Translations under genes and position numbers: made by a program
Origin: Arachis hypogaea
Lineage: Eukaryota; Streptophyta; Magnoliopsida; Fabales; Fabaceae
Reading direction: 5' to 3'
Length of the DNA stretch: 64,000 bases
Assembly (NCBI RefSeq): GCF_003086295.3
Contig: NC_092053.1
Location: 119,494,445-119,558,444, forward strand
The notes under the pieces: model-generated
Database searches by the model: none
The model's input: only the letters and a program-made list of their open reading frames with translations
What the model was told of the DNA's origin: nothing
Part shown: positions 36,706 to 48,100 of the stretch, in pieces
Numbering within the stretch: position 1 is the stretch's first letter
How the letters are laid out: the number at the start of each line of letters is the position of its first letter

Positions 36706-38939
36706 AGAGAGAAACTCATACATTCTCATCATCAACAAATGTCAATCAAACCTCAATTATCACATTCATTCATACTCATTCGTATTCTTTCATTCAATAT
36801 CATTATGGCCAGAATTCGTCAATTATATAACACTTTTTAATCATAATTCATCATATTTCAAGCTTACTTCTCCTCTAAGTTACCTCTCTTCCTAACTTCA
36901 CCTCATCACTAAGCATACAACTAAGGTTTAGGGGCTAAAAGAGTAAAAATAGAGGTTTAGATGTTCAAAATTAGGTTTTAAAACAAAAATTCATTTTTGC
37001 TGAAAACAGGGTCGTCGCATATGCAAGCACCTTGCTCGCGTACACGAGATGCCCAACCTGAAAGGGTTGGTCGTGTCGCGTACGCAAAATATGTAGAGTG
37101 GCAAAAATGCTAAATACTACAAAATTTCAGTTTCACGCGCCAAACTTCTGACGAGCATAACTTTTTCGTTTTAAATCATTTTTCATCCGTTCTTCAAACG
37201 GCGTAAACTTCTCGGAGCTGATTTTCATATGAAATAAGTTTAAAATAATTTGAGGGTCTGGAAGCCAAGTTATGGCTCGCCGAAGTTCGGCAAAAAATTA
37301 GATTTTCACCAAAGTCCTCAAACCTCTATTTTCATCAAATCACAACTCAAAGCCAACTTCCTACACTTATAAACGGCACCAAAACATACCATATCACATC
37401 AACACAGCCTCACATCCTACCACAACCAATCATACCTAAATTTCTAAACAATCTCATGCAAATCCATCAAGATCAACTTCAATAATCAACAAAACCTCAT
37501 GTTCAAATATTTATATATTACTATCATTTATCATTTTCATCATTTCATCAAATCACCAATCATCAACCATCACTTACTGTTCTTATATCTTTCTAGCCTC
37601 CGGCTCAATATTTCATCAAATAAACTCATAACCACATAATTCACTATCCAATACCAATTTCAATCCACACATCAACTATGCATAATTCCACAATCCTTAT
37701 CCAATATCAATATCATCCACTACACATATAATACCAATCAATCATACCATTCAAGCTTAATCCTAGGGGCACCTAACCTAGGAATTCACATCATATCACA
37801 CGATACTTAAATGAAACATAAATCGTACCTCTTGGAGTCAAAATAATTAAGCCTCTTCTTTGGAAATCTCTACCAAACCATAGCTCCAAGCCTCGCTAAA
37901 TCCCCACAAGCAACATCAATCTCCCAATTGTGCACTAAAATCACCCAATACTTTAACATAGCCAATTTTTACACTTATAATCAACCTAGGGTTCATAAAA
38001 TTAATAAATCACTAGGGTTTGGGAATTTCTTACCTTAACCCATAAAATTGGTTGATAAAATTCATCAATAGCTCATACTAGAGTACCCCTAAACAACTAA
38101 AACCACAATATCTCAACATAAACTTAACCAAATTCGAATTCAAAGATGGAAAATGAAACTAGGCTTTGATTTTGAAATACTCACCACAAAACTTAGATAA
38201 AATCAAAGAGGAGGAGAAGAGTGACGCGTGGCTACAAACGGTGTGGCGATCGGAGCTCTGGATTGAGAGATATGGTGGATTGAAGATTGAAATTGAAGTT
38301 GGAACCCTCACCTCTCACCTCTCTTCCATTTCAGCGTGTGTGTGTTTGAAATGGGGAGGAAGGCTGAAGCTCACTCATTAAATGGGTAATGGGTTGGGCC
38401 TTTGGACCCAATATGGGTCCAGTTCAATTGGTTTGGCCTGTTCGATCCAATCTTAGGCCAATTTCTTTAAAATTAATGTCAAAATTCTTATTTTAATTAG
38501 TTCTATCTCATTAAATATAAAATTCTATTTTCTATTTTTAAATAATAATTAATTTATTCATTAATTATTTACTAATTTTGCAAGTTTTACACATAACACT
38601 TCTCTAAGTTCTTGTTCATCAAGAATCAACAACCCTCTTTTCCAAGGTCATTTATACATCATTTTCTCTATGCAATCATAATCACCATTATATACCACCA
38701 CATGTAATATGACAATATAATTATAAAATAAGCTCAACTTCTAAAGTAATAATAACATTTTTTTAATACTGTTTGAAGACATGACATGGGGTATCATTAA
38801 AATAAGAACACTAAACTTAAAAACTAACTAACAAAAATAGAAAAAAATAGGAATCATGCAAATAAACAGAAAACATAATCATAATTATAAAGGGAGAAAA
38901 ATAGAAGGCAAGTATGAAAAGAACTCAACTACCTTAATG

Positions 38940-39960
38940 ATCATGGCGGCCATCTCCCTCATCCGGTTTTGCTTCTTATGGTCCTCGTAGCCTCCCTATT
39001 TCTTGTCTCATTTGGAGAAGCTCGAGGCGTTGGCTTTCTTACTCAGTCACAATCTGATGGAGAATGACACCATGGCTATCTTGGTTCACCTTCATTTGCT
39101 CAAGGGACGTAGTCAATTATTGCCAATACTCTTGTGGCAAAAAATAATGCCTTTGAGGCATGAGGGGTGGTGAGGAGCTTGTTGTACTTCTTCTTCAGCT
39201 TGGCCTCCTCTCTGAACCCTTACATACTCCCTCGCATGCTCCATTGTCTTATTAGAGATCGGCCGCTCAATAGGAATGGAAAAATCATTCTCCAAGTTCA
39301 CCCTTGCAGCCTCACAGAAAGCGGTGAATAAGATGGGGGAAGACCAACTTAGCATGTGTGGAGGGATTTGAGGCGATGTGATAAATTTGTTGCGGAATTA
39401 TGTCCTTCACCTCCACCTTATACCCTATCAGGATACATGGATCATGATGGCTTTATCCACAGTGCACTCAGAGCAGTTGCCAGTTAGAAGAATGGATCGT
39501 TAGATGAACTCCAACTATCCTCTAGCCACCGGCTTGAGGTCACTCCATCGTAATTGATTTGGTTGTCCATCCGCACCCATTCTCCACTGAGTTCCCAGGA
39601 GATAAATGTCAGCAAGTACTTGGTCATATCTCCGGTCCCGGCTCATCCTCTTACTGTAATAATCCAAAGTGTGATTTGGGAGTGGCAGTTGGAAGGTCGC
39701 TCTAATGCTCCTTGGATTGAACTCAAGTATCTTCCCTCGTACCAAGGTGCGGTAATTCTTCTCATTCACATCACACACATCCTTGTAAGTGATTCCATAT
39801 TACCATAGAATTCTTGGACCTTCAACTGGCCCATCTCAATGTGCATATTACACAGTAATTCCCAATCTTTCCTTTCTATTTCGCACTGGATTTTCAAATA
39901 TTCATCTAGCTTAAGGTCGAACTTAACCTTCAGAATCATTTTTTTTTTGCTTGTGATTTA
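38940..39960 (-). pseudogene. Extra ORF of a Tat-like retrotransposon, decayed
   Basis: The minus strand holds two readable blocks. 39778-39515 contains LVRGKILEFNPRSI, NHTLDYYSKR and LGTQWRMGADGQPNQL. 39355-39113 contains SWSSPILFTAFCEAARVN and ERPISNKTMEH. These resemble the 'putative plant transposon protein' domain found as an additional ORF in Tat-type elements. Upstream of 39778 a related frame (EFYGNMESLTRM) continues out of phase, and stops separate the blocks, so several frameshifts or nonsense changes have occurred. It lies downstream of integrase, on the same strand. Family assignment is from memory of conserved words. Confidence 0.6.
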
Positions 39961-41100
39961 AAAAAAATGTTCCTTATGCAATTTGGTGCTGAACCAATTT
40001 GTAGTGCCTTTCCCTTTCTCTTTTGTGAAAAGGATTCACCTCCCTTTGGTGCCATTGATGAATAAAATAAGCAGAGCTAGCTCGACAACAACAAACTTAA
40101 AAGTTTGCTTGTCCCCAAAAAAAAAAAAGAAAATAAAAAATAGATGAAAAATAGAGAACAAGAAGGGAAGGTAAGAGAAAAAAGAAATAAGTAGAAAGGA
40201 GGGAGAGAGAGTAGGGGACAAGTGGAGGGGGTGGTTGTTTTGGGGAAGAAGAAAAATATGAAGAGGAAGAAGGAGTGCAGGAGGGGGCACGGTTGAAGAA
40301 AAGATAGAGGGGAAATTGTTTGTGTATGAGTGGGAAATAGGGTTTTGGGGGTTATTTATAGGAGGGGGTGGGGAGTTATATGAATAAGGGTGGGAGTTTT
40401 GGGGGTAGGCGAGGTGGGTGTATAGGGAAAGGGAGGGATTTGGGGAGAAGGAAAAGGAAGAAAGGGGGGTTGGGGGTGCAAAGACCAAGGGGGCAGGGGT
40501 AGGGGAGAGGTTGGGGAACGAGAGAGAATCAGAAGATTTGAATGCAAGATTTGAAGGGGAGGGGGAGTTGCAGCGCACTCGACACTAAATGCCGGGTAGG
40601 TGGCGCTATTCCCAAGGCAAACCAAGTGTGTTCCCCTTCCAAGTGCTAAACGCCAGATAGCTGGCGCTAAACGCCAACTTAGGGTTTTTTATTACCTCAA
40701 TGCTAAACGTCGAGGTGACAATGACCAAAACCCCAAGTATCGCACCCCTGGCACTAAATGCCACCAGTCGGCGCTAAATGCCAGGGGTTTAAAAGCTTGC
40801 TTTCGAAACTCGTGCACCTAGCACCAAACCCCTAGAGGCAGCGCTAAATGCCAAGTGCCTAGTGAGTTCATCCTCTTTGCATGCATTCCTAGCGCCAAAT
40901 GCCAATTCTCGACGCTAAACGTCGGGGCACCAGAATATGATTTCAACTTCTTAATGTTCCCTTTGTTGTCCCAAGCGTACTTGTTTTTTGTTGTAAGCAC
41001 TCAAACAAAACCAAAAGTAAAGAAAACTAACAAAGGAAAATAGAATAAAAATAGGAAAATAATGCAAGGATACTAAGCATTGGGTTGCCTCCTAACAAGC
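39961..41100 (-). mobile_element. Non-coding spacer of Tat-like element with GCGCTAAACGCC words
   Basis: 40080-40560 is a purine-rich (plus strand) low-complexity stretch. Its long proline/serine frame on the minus strand reflects composition. 40570-40945 holds about ten copies of GGCGCTAAACGCCA-type words and their complements, able to pair with one another. No conserved protein domain. Confidence 0.5.
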
Positions 41101-41135
41101 ACTTCTTTAACGTCACTATCTTAACAGTTCAACTG

Positions 41136-41746
41136 CTAAGTAAGCAGATGAGTGGTCTTTTGGCGGTCAATGTCACCACCAAGATAGTGCTTTAATATCA
41201 AGCCATTGACAGTGAACATCCTGTTGGACTGTTCTTCCATGATTTCCATATGATCATAAGAAGAAACCTTAGTGACTCGAAACGGTCCCAACCACTGGAA
41301 TTTCAGCTTCCCTATGAATATCTTGAGCCTTGAGTTAAAAAGAATGACTTTTTGACCCGGCTCAAATATTTTGGTGGCTATCTTTTTATCATGCCATGTC
41401 TTTGTCTTCTCTTTGTAGAGCTTAGCGTTTTCATATGCTGTGTTTTGGAATTCATCAAACTCATTAAGTTGGAGGAGCCTCTTCTCTCTTGCAACCTTAG
41501 AATCAAAGTTCAGAAATTTAGTAGTCCAGTAAGCTCATGCTCCAATTCTACAGTCAAGTGGTAGGCTTTGCCATAAACCAACTGATAAGGAGACATTTCG
41601 ATAGGAGTCTTAAAGGCTGTCCAATAAGCACAGAGAGTTTTATCAGTCTTCCTAGCCCAATCCTTTTTTAAAGCACTGACAATCTTCTCTAGAATTCGTT
41701 TGAAATCTCTATTAGAAATCTCCACCTGTCCACTTGTTTGTGACAT
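41136..41746 (-). pseudogene. Ty3/gypsy integrase C-terminal fragment
   Basis: Reads [19 protein letters not shown] and [19 protein letters not shown], the conserved end of the integrase catalytic core of Athila/Tat elements. After one base lost near 41535 the frame continues through EKRLLQLNEFDEFQNTAYEN, a WHDKKI block and a GPFRVTKV block, ending at a stop at 41136-41138. Catalytic residues upstream are absent because the fragment starts at 41746, where it is fused to copia-type DNA. Confidence 0.85.
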
Positions 41747-42030
41747 TGTAAAATCAATTGATTTTTGTTTGTGAAATCAGTAGTGGTAGCCATGAATTTG
41801 AGAAAAGAAAGGAAATAAAGGAGTGGAGGAAGAAGGAAGAAGGGAAATTTCTCAAGAATTTGGAATCTAATTGGCTTTTGATACCACGAAGGAGTTCAAA
41901 AATATTGAAGATTCTTAGAGAAGAGAATAGTGTGAATGTTACTGATGTATTTGCATAAATGAACTCTGTTTTGCAACGTACAAAGGAGTAGTATTATACA
42001 TACATGGCACGAAGTGCCTTACTAATATAA
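41740..42030 (-). mobile_element. 5' end of a Ty1/copia-type element (LTR end, primer site, gag start)
   Basis: On the minus strand an LTR-like tail is followed by TGGTATCAAAAGCC (41886-41873), a tRNA-Met-type primer site. About 80 bases later comes an ATG with a short gag-like start ([14 protein letters not shown]). The sequence then runs directly into integrase coding DNA of the neighbouring gypsy element. Only this end remains. It lies immediately 3' of the prenyltransferase gene and may overlap its transcript end. Confidence 0.5.
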
Positions 42031-42193
42031 AGGAAAAGTAAACTAAACTAACATACAAAAAACGGAGAATATACCACTAACGTTAGTAATTTAAATCATA
42101 ATTTATTTATATATAATCATCTGGTACATATATGCATTCAGTTGAAATTATTGGCATACACTTCATCTATTAAACAACATTTCTATTTCATCT

Positions 42194-45100
42194 TCATCTA
42201 ACGAAAAGTGTGAGGATGTTTTCCAGATAAATGAGCTGAAAAAAAAAAAAAGAAGTAATTATTTGACAAGCATAATAATAACTTGGGCATCTATAAATTG
42301 TAAGTGAAACTGAATTGATTGAGTACTCATACAAGGTAACTAACACTACTTCTGTTAGTTTCCATATTTGTTTGTAGTAATATATTTTTTTCAAGTTGGA
42401 TTTCGAGTTAACTACTTTATTTGAAATAAACACAAATGAATTTTTTTTTGTGTATTCCTCAAAAAACTTAAGGACAAAAGCTATTGAATTTCAAAATACT
42501 CTCCGAACATTAAAAATCATCCACAGCATTATATCTCTGTATATTTATATATGTTGTTTCTCTCTTTTTTTAACAAAATGATTAACCATCAAAATGATGG
42601 TGTTTTTTATAATAGTGTAATTAAACTTTTCATATACACAAAAAATAACATTTTATTCGTATTTTGATTATAAATATAAATCTATTTTAATTATATTATT
42701 TATAAAATTTGATTATATTATTTATAAAGTTTGATTATAAATAGAAATATATGGTCAATCTGTATTTTAATACGTAATATTCTTATAAGGCTAGTTTTAT
42801 TTTTTGTTTCTACATGCATTTAATAACATGGTACACATCAACTTTTTATATGAAGTTCTCTATGAAGTAAAATGTATGTTCAATAAAAACAACGCATCAT
42901 TTTATTTAGAAATTGAATCTTTTAAATTTTAAATTTTATTTTAAAGGATAAAATGTGATTTCTCATCATTTATTTTGTAAGTGAAATCGGACTAGAAAAA
43001 AATATGAAAAAAAAATCATTTAAAATAAAAAATTATACTTTATCATTTAAAATAAAAATTCAAAATTTAGAGGATTTAAATTTTTTTATTTATAAGGCTA
43101 TACTTACCTTAAATATAAACATGTAAAAGGATTGCAATGAAATATTGCTTGATAAATCTACAGAGTGGGCACGATTCCAAAGAATCAAAGCCATGATAGC
43201 ATGTGTGGAAACCTACCAAATTGAATGATAGAACAAAGTTAAGACATGGATTAAAAAATGATCAAATAACTTCACTTTCCCTACTTATATCGTAATAAGC
43301 TAAGTGTAACTACATAATTTGCACACTTGGAAAAGGTTTAAACGGTTGATTTGCATATTTTTGCATGTTAGGGGCTAAAGTGCATGTAGCGTAAAGTTTA
43401 GGGATAAATCCGGTTTATCCTAATTTTTTATTATTAAATGATTATTTATATAATTATTGTATAGTTTTACTTAACAGTTTTGATTTTTGGAGTAAGTACT
43501 TTATGATATATACCAGGATTTCTATAATCAAAAGTTCTAAATTTTAATTCATATTATTTTTAAATAGAAAAAATTTTAGTATAAAAAAATTCCAAAAAAA
43601 TAAAAGAGGCTCTTACAATTGAAGGAATTTCTTAGATAAATAATTATTTATATAATTCACATATTTCTATCTATCCGTCTAAACTTTTAGTATAAGTGTT
43701 TCATAAAAAAAAAATGAATAATATTTATAAATCATATTCCATAAAGTAAAAAAAAAAAAAAAATTACCGAAAAAAATTTGCTCCATAAGAATGGAGATGA
43801 TGCTCCAATTAGAATAGCAGCTCCATAAGCAATTTCAAGAAGTGAAACACAAAACCAAAATACCTAACAAAGTATTAACAAAATGAAGAGTGAACATTAG
43901 TATATTATTAATTATTATATCACAAACTAATTATAATATATTGCACGTACGAGGGGAAGAAAAAAAAATTACCCGCTTAGAACCTAATCGAATTGCTAAA
44001 GTTTTGATTCCTGCTGCTTTGTCTCCTTCAATGTCCGGCATATCCTATTTGTTTCACCAAATAATGTTACATCAGTTAACTGATCACATTCAACCAATAA
44101 ATAATATAAAAAATGAATATTCATCTTAAGAACCAAGACAGAAAGTTTTACCTTTGCCATTGCTACAACCGCATAAAAAATTGCCATCACAACAGTAGCA
44201 AAAAATAGGGATCTTGGATAAGTAGTTGCCTTATTGAGTACAAAGGTCTAGACAATAGACATCATGGAATGAATTAGAATCCAAAAATATATTACACTAT
44301 CATAATAATATATCTTCCACAAATTTAAGTTGATATATAAGAGAAAGCACGTAAATAGTTATAAAGAATTTGTACGTGAACTTATTCAGATTATATTCGA
44401 TTAATTTTTTTAAAAAAAATAATATATGAATTAGGTATAAGAGCTATGTAATTTCACAATAATTAAAAAAAAATATCGCTAAATAAAATAAAATAATAGT
44501 GGTTTAACTCGAATCGCCACTAATTAAACGTTATAGAGTTATTATTACTGTACTAACCGTCACTAAATACCACTTTTTACAGTAGTTTGCTAGAATTTTT
44601 AGTGTTTTAATATATCTCCTTAAATAAAAGTAATTTTTCTTATGTTTATATCAACAAATTCCTCACTTCTCTAACTTTTGAATTTCAAAATCAGAAATAA
44701 AAAAGAGTTGACTTATAATGCAGTTAATTTTCTAGACTTTTTCTAAAGAGTAATGCATGAACGTCTACAACAATATAATATTCTTGGAAAGAGTATAGTT
44801 TAGAATGGATAAATACCTTCATGTGCATAAAAGCTGCAATATTAAAAGATATCGTCATCCCAATTGAGTGAATCATTACAGTAAGTGTTGTAGATTTCTT
44901 CCATCTTAGAAAAGGTAACTGCAAAGGTAGGTTTAAAAATAACAATTAGTTATATAAATATTATGAACAATATGTAGCCACCGTTATGAAAGAAAATTAA
45001 ATATCATCCAGCCACCATTTCAATATAAAAGTATTATTAAAAAATGCTCTAAGTAAATTAACTTCATATTCGGGGAGAAATCTATTACCATCATAAGACA

Positions 45101-48100
45101 AGTTGCATCTTAATAATATGTAACAAAAAAAAAAGTTGCATCTTAATAAATTTTCGTTACATAAACAATTTGTACGCATGTATTTCATTACGGTTAAAAA
45201 TATAATCATTTGTGTTATCTATTCGACTCTTTTTATTAGTTTAAGTTTTTAGAAAAAATAATTTTATGACATGATATTAGAATTTTATATTCGAAGAGTG
45301 TAGAGTTCGATACTTGATAAACTCCAAAAGTAAAAAAAATAGTATAAGACAAATAAAAAATGTCTATACAAAAATTAAATAAACTCAAAAAAAGTTTTTA
45401 TTTAAAAGAGAGTGTAATTTCATAACAATAACAAATTATAATAACAAAAATATTTAGCACAATAAAAATTAAGCTCAAAATTGTCTAAAATTATTTTATT
45501 TTATATTCTTTAATTATAATTTATCTGATTTTATATTTTTTTATTACCGTTAGAATAATTGAATAATATTAGATATAAAACTATATAATTATGCATATCA
45601 AAAACTTAAAATTATAAATATTAAAATAAATAAAATTATTTTAAATTATTAAGTATATAATAAAAAATAAGTGAAGATATTTACTAAATGAGAGTGGCTG
45701 TAGCACTCCCAAAAATGATTATATTAGAGAGTGAATATTTGTGGGCCGCATAATAATATATTGAATAACATTGGATAGATAAAGTCTGATATCAGTTTAG
45801 TTAAGTGGGCCTAATTGACGTTAACTATCTCTTTTCCTAGTTGTTGTGGAGTCATGGTGGTTCATTTGTTTTTATTTATCGAGTACAGATATTTTGTTGA
45901 GTTGTATTTAGGTGTGGGATGTATTTTAGACACGATATTTATTGATATTCGTCTGATATATGTATCTGTTGTATCTAACCGTGTCTTAATAAAAAATAAA
46001 ATTTTTTTAAACACGTTTAGATACACCTAAATACCATCACATATCAGCATGTCCTATTTTATTCTTAACATATATTTTTTAAATAAATTTAGATATCAAT
46101 AAATTATAAAAATATAATTACGATTTATCCAAAAAATACTTTATATTTTACATGTATGCATATTTTATATCTTATAAAATTTTAAAATTCGTATATTAAC
46201 GTATCTCATGTTATATCGTGTTCGGTGTCCGTGTCTTTAAGAGTTGTGTTTGTTTACCAATGCTATAGGTTTGTTGTTCCTGGCTTCCTGTTCCATGTAG
46301 GCACGTTGTGCCAATCCTTTCTCAGTTTCTCTATGATTGAGGAATAAAAATAATATTTCATATTATTTAAATTTAATTAAATTATATATAAATTTCAAGA
46401 AGTTTCAAGTTCGAACCATATATATTTTTATTTCTTACTGAAAGACGTCTCCTGCAATAATCCAGCGCACCGCTGGTCCACCGTGGGCGTGCCGGAGTCA
46501 TGCATCCCAACCGCAATGGTTTGACACGCGCGAATACTAAAAGACTTTATCCATATTAATCGTGAAACTTTTGTAATAATTTCAATCAATTTTTTTGAGG
46601 ATATTGATAAACAAAAATCATTAATTGATTTACAAAATCTTTGAATGATCACAACGAATTAATGTCATACAATGCAATGCAAAGACAAAACTGCATGTGT
46701 TTATTAAAAGCAATATTAAAATCGACTCACATTAACGGAATAACCTGTCATTAGCACAAAAGTGAGAAGAAGAGCCCAAAGCGATGGTTTTGATCCTATC
46801 ATCCAAGCAACTCCAAAGCTCTGTACAAGAAACATAATGACTTGAATATTTTTGTAGGTGGGTGATAATTATTAGTATCAAGTGAATTATTAGGTGAGTT
46901 GGACAGCTTTTAACTTTAGAAATTATTCATTTACTATTTGATCTCAGCCAAATCTCAAATCCGAATATACCTGTTACATAACGAGAAATTTCACCACTAA
47001 ACCAATGCTTTGTGTAATTTTTTTGTAACTTTGGTAACTCTTATTTATTCCAACAACTTTTGTTTTGAACATGTATTTGCAGGTTTCTGAAGTGGGTTTA
47101 TTTATCTTTTGGCCCAAATCTCTCACTCTTTATTGGCACGTATGTAGGTTTGGTCCATGTCAAACCATGTTATGCAATTTTACATTTTGAATTTGGATCC
47201 TCTAAAGTTTGAATTTCACTTTAGAGAGTAAAATGTGATCTTCTACCTTTGAATAGTTTCTCTTCATATTTATTATTGGTCCCACCTATGAAATCACTGG
47301 TGAGAGATCACACTTTACTTTCTAAAATGAAATTCAAACTTTAGAAAATTCAAATCCTTACATTTTAATAGCACCTCGATTTAATACAAAAAAAAAAAAA
47401 TTAATGGCTGAAGTGCAACTCATTATAACACATTTAATCAATACAATTTCTGTTTTGATTCATTCACACTCTTACTTTCTTTCTCCTTCAAGAACTCAAG
47501 CTGAGTTTCTTCTTCTCAGCAATGCTTCTCTCATTACAAATCTTGGTTGGTTCATCAACTCTTTTTAGTCGGACCTAATTATATAGTTTTTATTTTTGTC
47601 AAAATGTTCTTCTAATTAATTTAATAAAATATAGAAGGAAAATAAATGAATAAAGATTGTCGCATCCTAATTAATAACAAATGAAATTAAAATAAACTTA
47701 AAGCAATCAATTTGGCAAAAGTGATATATGATTCTATATATAACATACCAGAAATAGAAATGATGCCACAATTATAATTCCATTTGTGAAAGAAAATTCT
47801 CCAGATGCTAAAGGAAGATATGGCTTATTAATCTACAATAACAATTAAAAAAACGAAGCACCACTGGTTAGAAAAATAACACAGACAAGTAAACGCAGGA
47901 AGCTATAACTATAAACGATCGATGCTTGTTTATAAATTGAGTAAATTCTAATGAATTAATGCTACAACACTTGATGAGGGTAACTTTTAATTCCTCTTAC
48001 TAATAACGGCTTATGTTTGCTCATCTCACTTATCTTTTGTATAAAATCAATCGACCGTACCGTTATAAATTTGTATAACATTTTACGATAAAATGTTGTA

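Larger units (their letters stand above)
35365..38591 (-). mobile_element. Solo LTR (3.2 kb) inserted in the Tat-like element
   Basis: On the minus strand it starts TGTAAAACTTGC (38591) and ends TTAGGGTGTTACA (35365). It is flanked by a perfect duplication CATAA (35360-35364 and 38592-38596). Reading outward, the flanks rejoin as continuous Tat-like internal DNA. It has no internal domain. It contains the conserved inverted-repeat box (36360-36425), a minisatellite (36455-36705), CpG-rich near-palindromes (37012-37090) and TGGGCC sites (38390-38460). Confidence 0.9.
33321..41746 (-). mobile_element. 3' half of a Tat-like Ty3/gypsy element, interrupted
   Basis: Reading on the minus strand: the integrase C-terminal part (41746-41136), a non-coding spacer with GCGCTAAACGCC words (41100-39960), a decayed extra ORF (39960-38940), more non-coding DNA, then the 3' LTR (34609-33321). 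A solo LTR (35365-38591) is inserted between the extra ORF and the LTR. Protease, reverse transcriptase, RNase H and the 5' LTR are missing. Extra ORFs between integrase and 3' LTR are known in the Tat lineage. Confidence 0.7.

Noticed and set aside
40036..40578. 180-codon proline/serine-rich minus-strand frame
   Set aside because: It is a product of a purine-rich low-complexity spacer inside the Tat-like element. No domain.
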